From contig JAIXVO010000590.1 in NCBI GenBank assembly GCA_027482985.1, positions 1-6,155 on the forward strand: a stretch of DNA of 6,155 nucleotides, read 5' to 3'. A model generated the notes under the pieces. That model saw only the letters and a list, made by a program, of their open reading frames with translations, did not search any database and had not been told where the DNA came from. Position numbers and translations under genes: made by a program. Source of the stretch: Cyanobacteriota bacterium (GTDB taxonomy: Bacteria > Cyanobacteriota > Cyanobacteriia > Leptolyngbyales > Leptolyngbyaceae). Shown here piece after piece: positions 1-5,499 of this stretch (within the stretch, counting starts at the first letter, position 1; the number at the start of each line of letters is the position of its first letter).

Positions 1-531
1 ACCCTCACCTGCTTCCTGATTCAGTTTGCGACAGGTTTCGCGATGACTTTTTACTACAAGCCATCAGTCACCGAAGCATTTGAATCGGTTCGCTACATCA
101 TGACTGACGTTAACTTTGGTTGGTTGATTCGCTCAGTTCACCGTTGGTCGGCAAGCATGATGGTGTTGATGATGATCTTGCATGTTTTCCGTGTCTATCT
201 AACTGGTGGTTTCAAAAAACCTCGCGAATTGACATGGGTTACTGGCGTAATTCTTGCCGTAATCACAGTCACCTTCGGTGTAACTGGTTATTCCTTACCT
301 TGGGATCAAGTTGGCTACTGGGCGGTCAAGATTGTGTCTGGGGTTCCCGGTGCCATTCCGGTGGTGGGGTCTACCGTCGTTGAACTCATGCGCGGCGGCG
401 AGGCGGTTGGTCAGTCAACCCTAACCCGTTTCTACAGCCTGCACACCTTTGTTCTACCTTGGTCGATCGTGGTGTTCATGCTGCTGCACTTCTTGATGAT
501 TCGTAAGCAGGGGATCTCGGGGCCTTTGTAA
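1..531 (+). CDS. petB: Cytochrome b6 (PetB), 3' part, start outside window
   Basis: Cytochrome b6 is the diheme core subunit of the thylakoid cytochrome b6f complex, which oxidises plastoquinol and pumps protons between photosystems II and I. The reading frame is open from base 1 (first visible residues [14 protein letters not shown]) to the TAA at 529-531, giving 176 residues. The family's usual length is about 215, so roughly 39 N-terminal residues are missing, including the expected heme c' cysteine. In standard numbering all four b-heme axial ligands are present: H86 (RSVHRW), H100 (MILHVF), H187 (YSLHTF) and H202 (LLHFLM). Also visible are the quinone-site region [12 protein letters not shown] and the conserved C-terminus [10 protein letters not shown]. 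Four hydrophobic helices alternate as expected. petD follows 130 bp downstream, the usual cyanobacterial order. Identification is essentially certain; the truncation is only the window edge. Confidence 0.98.
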   Translation, partial: TLTCFLIQFATGFAMTFYYKPSVTEAFESVRYIMTDVNFGWLIRSVHRWSASMMVLMMILHVFRVYLTGGFKKPRELTWVTGVILAVITVTFGVTGYSLPWDQVGYWAVKIVSGVPGAIPVVGSTVVELMRGGEAVGQSTLTRFYSLHTFVLPWSIVVFMLLHFLMIRKQGISGPL

Positions 532-661
532 GAGGGGCTGAGTTCGCTGTGATCGAGGCTCTGTAGGGCGTGACGTTTGGTTTCGACTATACAGATTGCC
601 TTGGCTAAGTAGTTTAGACTTTGGGCTAGGCCCAGCTGGCTGTAACAGGAGAAGTTTTTCG
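532..661 (+). other. petB-petD intergenic spacer
   Basis: This 130-bp spacer holds no convincing gene. It contains a TATACA hexamer at 588-593 that resembles a -10 box but has no recognisable -35 partner 17 bp upstream. It also has a short perfect inverted repeat, TGGGC (622-626) and GCCCA (630-634) with a 3-base loop, just upstream of the petD ribosome binding site. There is no T-run after it, so it is not a terminator. Co-transcription of petB and petD through the spacer is the simplest reading. Confidence 0.5.
647..651 (+). promoter_or_regulatory. Ribosome binding site of petD
   Basis: AGGAG lies 10 bases before the ATG at 662. It fixes the petD start at 662 rather than at the in-frame TTG at 596, which has no such site and would add 22 residues absent from the family. 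Confidence 0.75.
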
Positions 662-1144
662 ATGGCGACTATTAAAAAACCGGATCTCAGCGATCCTAAG
701 TTAAGAGAGATGCTGAAGCAGGGCATGGGTCATAACTACTATGGCGAACCCGCCTGGCCCAATGACCTGCTCTATATCTTTCCCGTGGTGATTTTGGGCT
801 CCATTGCCTGCTGCGTGGCTCTGGCTGTGCTAGATCCAGCTCTGGTGGGTGAGCCCGCTGATCCCTTTGCTACCCCTCTCGAAATTTTGCCTGAGTGGTA
901 CCTTTATCCTACCTTCCAGATTCTGCGCATTGTCCCCAGCAAGCTGTTGGGCATTGGCGCGATGACGGCCATTCCCCTGGGGCTTATGCTGATTCCTTTC
1001 ATTGAGAGCATCAATAAGTTCCAAAATCCCTTCCGGCGTCCGTTGGCTACCACCATGTTTTTGTTTGGTACCGCTGTCACCCTATGGCTGGGAATTGGGG
1101 CCACGTTTCCCATTGACAAGTCGTTGACCCTGGGCCTATTTTAG
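662..1144 (+). CDS. petD: Cytochrome b6f complex subunit IV (PetD)
   Basis: Subunit IV pairs with cytochrome b6 to complete the plastoquinol-oxidising (Qo) site of the thylakoid b6f complex; it matches the C-terminal half of mitochondrial cytochrome b. The protein is 160 residues, the typical family length. It starts [16 protein letters not shown] and ends [13 protein letters not shown], both characteristic. Conserved blocks are [18 protein letters not shown] (about 21-38), [19 protein letters not shown] (about 62-80) and [10 protein letters not shown]. The PEWY quinol-oxidation motif is at residues 77-80. Three membrane helices are visible at about 38-57, 92-115 and 127-148. The start at 662 follows an AGGAG. 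It lies 130 bp after petB on the same strand and is closed by a hairpin terminator 25 bp after the stop. Confidence 0.98.
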   Translation: MATIKKPDLSDPKLREMLKQGMGHNYYGEPAWPNDLLYIFPVVILGSIACCVALAVLDPALVGEPADPFATPLEILPEWYLYPTFQILRIVPSKLLGIGAMTAIPLGLMLIPFIESINKFQNPFRRPLATTMFLFGTAVTLWLGIGATFPIDKSLTLGLF

Positions 1145-1168
1145 GGTTGCTGACTTAACCTCCAATGC

Positions 1169-1209
1169 AAGACCTGCGTAGAACTGTATCGTTTTGCGCA
1201 GGTCTTTTT
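1169..1209 (+). terminator. Rho-independent terminator of the petBD operon
   Basis: A perfect 10-bp stem, AAGACCTGCG (1169-1178) with CGCAGGTCTT (1197-1206), extends inward by six further pairs (two G-T wobbles), leaving a 6-base loop at 1185-1190. The T-run 1205-1209 follows immediately. Its position 25 bp after the petD stop and before the next gene fits transcription termination. Confidence 0.85.
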
Positions 1210-1236
1210 GCTGGGAGTCTCGTCTTTCGCTAAGCT
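1208..1236 (+). promoter_or_regulatory. Possible promoter of the ATP-binding regulator gene
   Basis: TTGCTG (1208-1213) and TAAGCT (1231-1236) are separated by 17 bp, and each shares three bases with the sigma70 consensus boxes. The start would fall near 1243, about 38 bp before the ATG at 1281. The -35 box overlaps the terminator T-run. Support is weak: only spacing and partial matches. Confidence 0.3.
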
Positions 1237-1269
1237 AGGTCTATGGGTGATTCTGGTAAGCGTTGATAC

Positions 1270-1274
1270 AGGAG
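1270..1274 (+). promoter_or_regulatory. Ribosome binding site before 1281
   Basis: AGGAG lies six bases before the ATG at 1281. This favours that start over the in-frame ATG at 1311 (residue 11), which has only a GA-rich AGAGGG upstream. Confidence 0.65.
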
Positions 1275-1280
1275 TGACCG

Positions 1281-1760
1281 ATGGTACGGGCTAGAACCAG
1301 GCAGAGGGCCATGCATGAGCCCAGGCACGAGCCTAGGCACGAGTACCTACAGGTATCCAGTCAGCTGGACGTAGTGACTCAGGTGCAGCACTGGTTTGTC
1401 ACTATCTGTCACTCTGTGGAGGGTGAGTCGGCTTGGGTTGGGAGCTACAGCGATCGCCTCTCCCTGGCCCTGACCGAAGGCTTTACCAACGCGGTGCGCC
1501 ACGCCCATGCCCACCTACCGCCGGAAACGGGTATTGACATTGATATCGACCTGGCTACTGACCATGTCGAAATTCGCATTTGGGATCACGGTGCCCCCTT
1601 TAACCCAGAACTGCTGCCCGAACCGCAGCCCGGAGAACTGCTGGAGAGCGGCTACGGCTGGTTTTTGCTGCGCCGCCTCGCCGACAAGGTGACCTACTAC
1701 CGCTCCCAGGATGGGCGCAACTGCCTGTCTATTGTGAAGTACGGAGCCTGTCCGACGTAG
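1281..1760 (+). CDS. RsbW-type ATP-binding anti-sigma / serine kinase-like regulator
   Basis: This 159-residue protein is a stand-alone GHKL ATPase domain of the RsbW/SpoIIAB kind (HATPase_c_2). Such proteins bind a sigma factor or phosphorylate a STAS-domain antagonist in partner-switching pathways, in the cytoplasm. The N box is LALTEGFTNAVRHAH (62-76), with E66 and the Mg-ATP-binding N70. The G1 box is WDHGAPF (101-107), with D102 and G104. The G2 box is SGYGWFLLRRLAD (123-135), with G124 and G126. The last strand is NCLSIVKY (147-154). No sensor or membrane segment is present. The N-terminal 21 residues are basic and include HEPRHEPRHE, encoded by a 12-bp tandem repeat; they are unlikely to be part of the fold. 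No STAS or phosphatase partner lies next to it, so the target is unknown. The domain call is firm; sigma-factor control is inferred from the family. Confidence 0.88.
   Translation: MVRARTRQRAMHEPRHEPRHEYLQVSSQLDVVTQVQHWFVTICHSVEGESAWVGSYSDRLSLALTEGFTNAVRHAHAHLPPETGIDIDIDLATDHVEIRIWDHGAPFNPELLPEPQPGELLESGYGWFLLRRLADKVTYYRSQDGRNCLSIVKYGACPT
1317..1340 (+). repeat. 12-bp tandem duplication in the regulator's N-terminus
   Basis: GAGCCCAGGCAC (1317-1328) is followed directly by GAGCCTAGGCAC (1329-1340), differing at one base, and a further GAG starts a third unit. It encodes E-P-R-H twice within HEPRHEPRHE. The unit is a multiple of three, so the frame is kept. Confidence 0.8.
1450..1457. repeat. 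HIP1 site GCGATCGC (in regulator gene)
   Basis: This is the first of nine perfect copies of the cyanobacterial HIP1 palindrome in the window. The others start at 2589, 3113, 3151, 3896, 4978, 5183, 5409 and 5469. The copy at 3895-3904 is the full decamer GGCGATCGCC. Confidence 0.95.
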
Positions 1761-1835
1761 CGGGGGTGGGGCGAGATGGGTAGCCTAGGGACACACCGTT
1801 TTACCGCTGCCTGCGATGGGTTTTTCAATCACTAA

Positions 1836-1928
1836 TCTGCGCTGCGGCAAGAGACCCTAGCCGCCTTTGGTCCCAGCGCCCTAGCTGCCTGCCTACACCA
1901 AGCCCTGGCGGCCGATCGGACCGCTTAA
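1836..1928 (+). pseudogene. Possible decayed C-terminal gene remnant
   Basis: Between the in-frame TAA at 1833-1835 and the TAA at 1926-1928 the + strand reads SALRQETLAAFGPSALAAC, then LHQALAADRTA, then stop. The composition is alanine- and leucine-rich like an amphipathic helical protein end, and the codons fit the neighbouring genes. There is no ATG, GTG or ribosome binding site in frame, so it cannot be a complete gene as it stands. It could be the tail of a lost gene or chance; thirty open codons are not rare at this base composition. Confidence 0.2.
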
Positions 1929-1937
1929 GGGCGCGGC

Positions 1938-1966
1938 TTAATTTCGCCCAGACCCGGCGCTACAAT
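1938..1966 (+). promoter_or_regulatory. Promoter of the zinc-ribbon membrane protein gene
   Basis: A -10 box TACAAT (1961-1966, five of six bases of TATAAT) has TTAATT (1938-1943, three of six of TTGACA) exactly 17 bp upstream. The predicted transcript start is about 1973, leaving a leader of roughly 57 bases before the GTG at 2030. It reads into that gene on the + strand. Confidence 0.5.
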
Positions 1967-2029
1967 AGACTCTTGGGCCAATGGTATGACCCAATTAGCC
2001 CGTCCCTGCTGCGCGGAGAAAGCCCCCCT

Positions 2030-2425
2030 GTGAACCAAAACAGCTTTAACCAAATTCGAGTGAATGTACCGGGCCTGGGCTGCTGGCTGACTCTGCTGGG
2101 GTTGGTTTGGCTGCTGGGGGCCGTGGGCCTGGGCTGGTTGGTGAAGTCGCTGGCGGCACTGGTGTTGCTGGTGTTGGCTGCGCCGGTACTGGCCTTTTTT
2201 GGGCTCCGGTTTTGGCTGCGGCGCAATCTGGTGCAGGGGCCATGCCCGGTGTGCGATACCCCGCTAACGGGTCTGAAAGGCACCGAAACCCGCTGCCTTA
2301 ACTGCGGTACGGTGCTACAGACCGAGGTGGATGGGTTTGCTCGGGTAGCCGAGGCGGGCACCATCGATATCACCGCGGTGGAGGTGACGGTGGAGGCTAA
2401 ACCGGTCTTGCCCGAGGGAGATTAA
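2030..2425 (+). CDS. Small membrane protein with C-terminal zinc ribbon
   Basis: I do not recognise a named family. The product from the GTG at 2030 is 131 residues. A short polar N-terminus is followed by two closely spaced hydrophobic segments (about 16-38 and 41-59) and the basic stop-transfer FWLRRN (61-66). A four-cysteine zinc ribbon follows: CPVC (72-75) and CLNC (89-92), 13 residues apart. The last 35 residues are acidic and valine-rich. The likely form is a membrane hairpin with both ends and the metal site in the cytoplasm (positive residues flank the helices), but the role is unknown. GGAG at 2015-2018, 11 bases before GTG, supports this start. An upstream in-frame TTG at 1973 would add 19 residues, but it coincides with the predicted transcript start and has no ribosome binding site. 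Confidence 0.75.
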   Translation: MNQNSFNQIRVNVPGLGCWLTLLGLVWLLGAVGLGWLVKSLAALVLLVLAAPVLAFFGLRFWLRRNLVQGPCPVCDTPLTGLKGTETRCLNCGTVLQTEVDGFARVAEAGTIDITAVEVTVEAKPVLPEGD

Positions 2426-2467
2426 CCCCCCCTAGCGGTTGACCGTAATCCCTAGGCCGACGGGGGT
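2425..2467 (+). other. Nested inverted repeats after the zinc-ribbon gene
   Basis: Three nested arms lie directly after the stop codon: ACCCCC (2425-2430) with GGGGGT (2462-2467); CCTAG (2431-2435) with CTAGG (2452-2456); and CGGT (2436-2439) with ACCG (2442-2445). No T-run follows, so a standard terminator is not supported. It may be a weak transcript end or a structured leader of def. Confidence 0.35.
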
Positions 2468-2476
2468 CTGTGTTGT

Positions 2477-2482
2477 TAGGAT
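2477..2482 (+). promoter_or_regulatory. Possible -10 box for def
   Basis: TAGGAT matches the TAN3T pattern, 40 bp before the def ATG. No -35-like hexamer lies 16-18 bp upstream. TTGACC at 2439-2444 is too far away to be its partner. Weak evidence only. Confidence 0.2.
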
Positions 2483-2521
2483 AGAGATAAAGAACGCTAC
2501 GTCACCCTGGAACCAATTCCT

Positions 2522-3088
2522 ATGCCCGCCGCCATTCAAGTCGAAAAGACCAAGCTTAAGCAGCCGCCTCTGGACATTCATACCCTGGGCGATCGCGTGC
2601 TCCGTCAGCCCGCTAAGCGGGTGGCCAAGGTAGACGACGAGATTCGGGCCCTGGTGCGGGAGATGCTGCAAACCATGTATAGCGCTGACGGGATTGGCCT
2701 GGCCGCTCCCCAGGTGGCGGTCAATAAGCAACTGGTGGTGGTGGATATTGATCCAGAAAATGCGGCCACCCCGCCGTTGGTGCTGATCAACCCCCAAATT
2801 ATTCGGGTTTCCAAGGAGCTGGCCACGGGCCAAGAGGGTTGCCTGAGTATTCCGGGGGTGTATTTAGATGTGGTCCGCCCTGCGGCCTTGGAGGTCTCCT
2901 ATAAAGACGAAAACGGTCGGCCCCAAAAGCTACAGGCCAACGATCTGCTGGCCCGCTGCATTCTCCATGAGATGGATCACCTAACTGGGGTGCTGTTTGT
3001 GGATCGGGTTGACAATGCCCTGGCCCTCAACCAAGAGTTGAAAAAGAACGGCTTCTACACCAAGGACGTGCAGCCGGTAAACGATTAG
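2522..3088 (+). CDS. def: Peptide deformylase
   Basis: This enzyme removes the formyl group from the N-terminal methionine of new proteins, an essential cytoplasmic maturation step; it uses one bound Fe(II) or similar metal. The protein is 188 residues, normal for a bacterial type I enzyme. All three family motifs are intact: GIGLAAPQ (57-64), EGCLSIPG (105-112) and HEMDH (149-153). The metal ligands are C107, H149 and H153, with E150 as the catalytic acid/base. The N-terminal region with PPLDIHTLGDRVLRQPAKRVAKVDD is the cyanobacterial style, and this supports the ATG at 2522 although the ribosome binding site is poor (only GGA at 2509-2511). It is 96 bp from the upstream gene. It ends 14 bp from the converging oxidoreductase gene, with no obvious terminator between them. 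A HIP1 site lies inside the gene at 2589. Confidence 0.97.
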   Translation: MPAAIQVEKTKLKQPPLDIHTLGDRVLRQPAKRVAKVDDEIRALVREMLQTMYSADGIGLAAPQVAVNKQLVVVDIDPENAATPPLVLINPQIIRVSKELATGQEGCLSIPGVYLDVVRPAALEVSYKDENGRPQKLQANDLLARCILHEMDHLTGVLFVDRVDNALALNQELKKNGFYTKDVQPVND

Positions 3089-3102
3089 CCTATTCCATCG
3101 TT

Positions 3103-5286
3103 TTATGTCGCAGCGATCGCGTTCTGAGGCTGCTCCATGCCCTGAAGTAGGCGATCGCAGAAAAGGTAAGCAAACGTATAGATGGACTGCATTGGATTCG
3201 CGCCCACCGACGTGGGGAAGATGCTGCTATCCATCACATACAGGTTGGGGACTTCGGCTCCAGTCAGCACATTCCAGACCCGTTGATTTGTCGATACCAC
3301 GCCTTGATTGGGTGACAGTCCAATCTTGTTCGTTGCTTGTAGGTGCGCGGCGGTGAGCAGGGTGCGATTAGGAATGAACTGTAGATTTTGCTCCACCAGA
3401 TCTGCCTGGGAACTCTCGGTGAGCACGACACCCACCATTGGGTCAAAGTTGGGTAGATTCAAGAAGTTTTCGTTGGAGGGGATGATCACCTGTTTGGCCC
3501 CCGCCATAAACATCATCCGAATGCCGATCGCTACTCCCGCCCGGAACCGTTGCTTGTCCGGTTCACTCAGGTTGTACTGCACCATCACATTGCCCTGATC
3601 ATCCAGGCTGACGCAGTTATCATCGGAGGGAGTATCCACCAGCATGGTGCCAAATCCGGCGCAATTACCGAACTGGCTCACGGCGTTATAGACATCCTGG
3701 CCATTACCGGGCACTAGCAGGGCACCGTAGGCGGGCAGTCCGCCCATGGTTTCGTAAATGAACCCCGGTGTAGGGCCAAAGGCTTCCACAAAGGTGGCGC
3801 TGTCCAGTCCTTCCAATAGGTTGATGGTCTGATCAAATATGCCAATTAGGGGCACGGACGGGTGCAGAATCAAGCCTTTGCCGATGCGGGAATTGGCGAT
3901 CGCCGGAGTACTCTTCGCACTGTTGAGCAAAACGCGGGTGGTGCCAATGGTGCCTGCGGCCAGGACGACCGCGTTCGCCGCGATGGAAACCGTGGTGCCG
4001 GGTGGAATTTGCAAATTGGATGGGTCCACCACCGTATTGCCATAATCCGTCCAGGGAGAATTGATTGTCAAGGCGACACCTGTGGCCTGCACCGTTTTGC
4101 CATCGGACTCCGTCGTGAACTGGATCTGATCGACGGACGCATCACAGATCACGCCAAGGGGATTGGCGGTGTCCTGCATTGCCTTCCGCAACAGTTGTCG
4201 AGCCGCATCCAGCTTGTCATCTACGGGGGAAGGAGACAATCCGGTGGGAAAGCGATTCAGATGATACAGCGACGGATCAACCCCAAACGCTTTGGCCCCA
4301 TTCCACAACACTTGATTGTCCTGGTTCAGTTCATCTTGACTCACTTCACGGGTGCCAATGTCCTGTCGCACTCGCTGATAGGCGACCGCAATCTTCTCCG
4401 GACTGTATTCCTCTGCATCGAGCAATCCTTGAGCAATCCACTGACCAATGCGAGACTGGATGGTCGCCGCCAGGGGGGAAAAGGCTAGGTCAATGTTCAC
4501 CGTCGAGCCGCCGCCCATGGTTTCACCGCTGCGGATGATCACGCTGTTGGTCACGGTGGATGCCTGGTCATTGCGGAACAACAGACGGGAATAGCTGCGA
4601 GTATCCATGGATCCCCACACTACAAAGGGGCCTTTTTCGATCAGCACTACTCGTTTTCCGGCTTTCTGCAACTCATGGCAAACGGCGGCACCTCCTGGCC
4701 CACTGCCGATCACCAGATAGTCGATCGCCCCATCCTGGTGTTGAATCGTTTGCGTCGCGGCATCGTACCGCAAATGACTGGGGGGCAGAACTGGAGCATG
4801 GCGTTTGGCGTAGATCTCCGGGTTCTGCATAAACACCTGGGGCGGCTGAATTTCTGTGATCGGAACCGCCAGGGGCAGATCCCAGATGCCAGAGAGATAG
4901 GCTTCCCGAATGATCATGGCGAACTGGGCGGTTACGACTGCCAGATCGCCGTCAAATAGGTAGGAAAACAGGGGGTGGCGATCGCACACCGCCAGTCCAC
5001 CATACCCCCCAGTTGCTTTTAGAAATGCCTGCACCGCCGGATTCTGGGACGATTGCAGCTGGGTATAAAAAGGCAGCTTGGTAGGGTAGGTCAGGCCAAT
5101 TAATACCGGAAAGAATCCCGATTGACTGAATGCCTGCAACATTCCGGCACTCACTTGCGCTGCAATGTTGGCAATGTCCGGTGCGATCGCGGGGGGAATG
5201 GGCAGTTGTTCAATGGGAAACCAGGTATCAAACAATACCGCATGAGTTTTGGCAATGTTAGGATCGATATCTTTAACGGTATTCAT
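3103..5286 (-). CDS. GMC-family FAD-dependent oxidoreductase
   Basis: This is a flavoprotein of the glucose-methanol-choline family, which oxidises an alcohol-type substrate using FAD; the substrate here cannot be told. From the ATG at 5284-5286 it is 727 residues, longer than the common 500-600. About 185 N-terminal residues precede the FAD domain, an architecture reminiscent of long-chain alcohol oxidases. The Rossmann motif GSGPGG (194-199) with E217 (LIEKG) binds ADP-ribose of FAD. GGGSTVN (258-264) matches the first GMC signature, and VVLAAGTIGTTRVLLNS (440-456) the second. The C-terminal catalytic region has H648 in AAHLQATNKIG and N697 in GANPMQSIY, the likely His/Asn pair. No signal peptide or membrane helix is seen. 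AGGGA at 5294-5298 precedes this ATG by seven bases. The frame stays open up to an ATG at 5496, but that one has no ribosome binding site. Six HIP1 sites lie inside this CDS or its immediate upstream region. Confidence 0.93.
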   Translation of the reverse strand: MNTVKDIDPNIAKTHAVLFDTWFPIEQLPIPPAIAPDIANIAAQVSAGMLQAFSQSGFFPVLIGLTYPTKLPFYTQLQSSQNPAVQAFLKATGGYGGLAVCDRHPLFSYLFDGDLAVVTAQFAMIIREAYLSGIWDLPLAVPITEIQPPQVFMQNPEIYAKRHAPVLPPSHLRYDAATQTIQHQDGAIDYLVIGSGPGGAAVCHELQKAGKRVVLIEKGPFVVWGSMDTRSYSRLLFRNDQASTVTNSVIIRSGETMGGGSTVNIDLAFSPLAATIQSRIGQWIAQGLLDAEEYSPEKIAVAYQRVRQDIGTREVSQDELNQDNQVLWNGAKAFGVDPSLYHLNRFPTGLSPSPVDDKLDAARQLLRKAMQDTANPLGVICDASVDQIQFTTESDGKTVQATGVALTINSPWTDYGNTVVDPSNLQIPPGTTVSIAANAVVLAAGTIGTTRVLLNSAKSTPAIANSRIGKGLILHPSVPLIGIFDQTINLLEGLDSATFVEAFGPTPGFIYETMGGLPAYGALLVPGNGQDVYNAVSQFGNCAGFGTMLVDTPSDDNCVSLDDQGNVMVQYNLSEPDKQRFRAGVAIGIRMMFMAGAKQVIIPSNENFLNLPNFDPMVGVVLTESSQADLVEQNLQFIPNRTLLTAAHLQATNKIGLSPNQGVVSTNQRVWNVLTGAEVPNLYVMDSSIFPTSVGANPMQSIYTFAYLFCDRLLQGMEQPQNAIAAT
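3113..3158. repeat. Two HIP1 sites at the oxidoreductase 3' end
   Basis: GCGATCGC at 3113-3120 and 3151-3158 fall within the last codons of the oxidoreductase gene, next to the convergent junction with def. The first is flanked by GCAGC (3110-3114) and GCTGC (3129-3133), a small inverted repeat. Confidence 0.9.
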
Positions 5287-5293
5287 GGTTCTG

Positions 5294-5298
5294 TCCCT
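5294..5298 (-). promoter_or_regulatory. Ribosome binding site deciding the oxidoreductase start
   Basis: On the - strand AGGGA lies seven bases before the ATG at 5286. It supports a 727-residue protein over the 797-residue reading from 5496, whose extra 70 residues are polar, proline/arginine-rich and unlike an enzyme domain. Confidence 0.6.
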
Positions 5299-5373
5299 AT
5301 GGTTTTGGCCAGGATTTTGGATAAAGTCATCACCACCCCGATTTTTGGGTCTGGTCGATAGCCTTCTACTTTT

Positions 5374-5394
5374 GATCAGGGGGCGATCAGGGGG
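5374..5394. repeat. Tandem GATCAGGGGG repeat
   Basis: GATCAGGGGG occurs at 5374-5383 and again at 5385-5394, separated by one C, an 11-bp unit repeated twice. The neighbouring sequence remains G-rich. It may be a slippage product or a binding site; nothing more can be said. Confidence 0.7.
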
Positions 5395-5499
5395 ATTGGG
5401 GATCTGCTGCGATCGCCCTTTGATTGGGTATTCCGTGGGTGTCTGCTTGAGTCCAAGGATGAGGTTGGGCGATCGCGCTTTTCCTATCCCCGACATAGA

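Larger units (their letters stand above)
1761..2029 (+). other. Spacer with promoter and a short coding-like remnant
   Basis: This 269-bp spacer lies between the regulator and the zinc-ribbon protein. Its distal part carries a promoter (1938-1966). Its middle (1836-1928) is a 30-codon open stretch without a start codon (see the separate entry). No terminator with a clear stem and T-run is visible after the regulator stop at 1760, and no RNA gene is recognisable. Confidence 0.5.
5287..5499 (-). other. Spacer upstream of the oxidoreductase, open in frame
   Basis: These 213 bases separate the unknown protein from the oxidoreductase. They hold two HIP1 sites (5409-5416, 5469-5476) and a G-rich tandem repeat (5374-5394). 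They have no stop codon in the oxidoreductase frame. No convincing promoter or terminator is seen on the - strand, so co-transcription of the two flanking genes is plausible. Confidence 0.5.

Noticed and set aside
622..634. TGGGC-TAG-GCCCA hairpin before petD as a terminator or riboswitch
   Set aside because: The stem is only five pairs with a three-base loop and no T-run; too small to support a regulatory call.
596..661. Upstream in-frame extension of petD from TTG at 596
   Set aside because: It adds 22 residues not found in subunit IV proteins, while ATG at 662 has AGGAG and the canonical [14 protein letters not shown] start.
454..726. - strand open frame across the petB end and the spacer
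   Set aside because: It overlaps two certain genes on the other strand, and its translation is Leu/Pro/Arg/Gln-rich without motifs.
1960..2373. - strand open frame opposite the zinc-ribbon gene
   Set aside because: Its Ser/Pro/Thr/Arg-rich translation is typical of the reverse strand of a GC-rich hydrophobic coding region. The + strand gene has membrane helices, paired CxxC motifs, a promoter and a start signal.
3862..4488. Long + strand open frame (208 codons) opposite the oxidoreductase
   Set aside because: It is the antisense shadow of a well-supported gene; the translation is rich in R, G and Q with no domain, and no ribosome binding site precedes it. Other + strand frames across 3105-5361 are the same kind of shadow.
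5409..5476. Inverted repeat GGGCGATCGC / GCGATCGCCC as a terminator of the unknown gene
   Set aside because: The complementarity comes from two HIP1 palindromes, the loop would be about 48 bases, and no T-run follows on the - strand.
5287..5496. 70-residue N-terminal extension of the oxidoreductase from ATG at 5496
   Set aside because: No ribosome binding site lies before 5496, the sequence is low-complexity and polar, and a good site exists before 5286. The readthrough idea is kept as a finding only.
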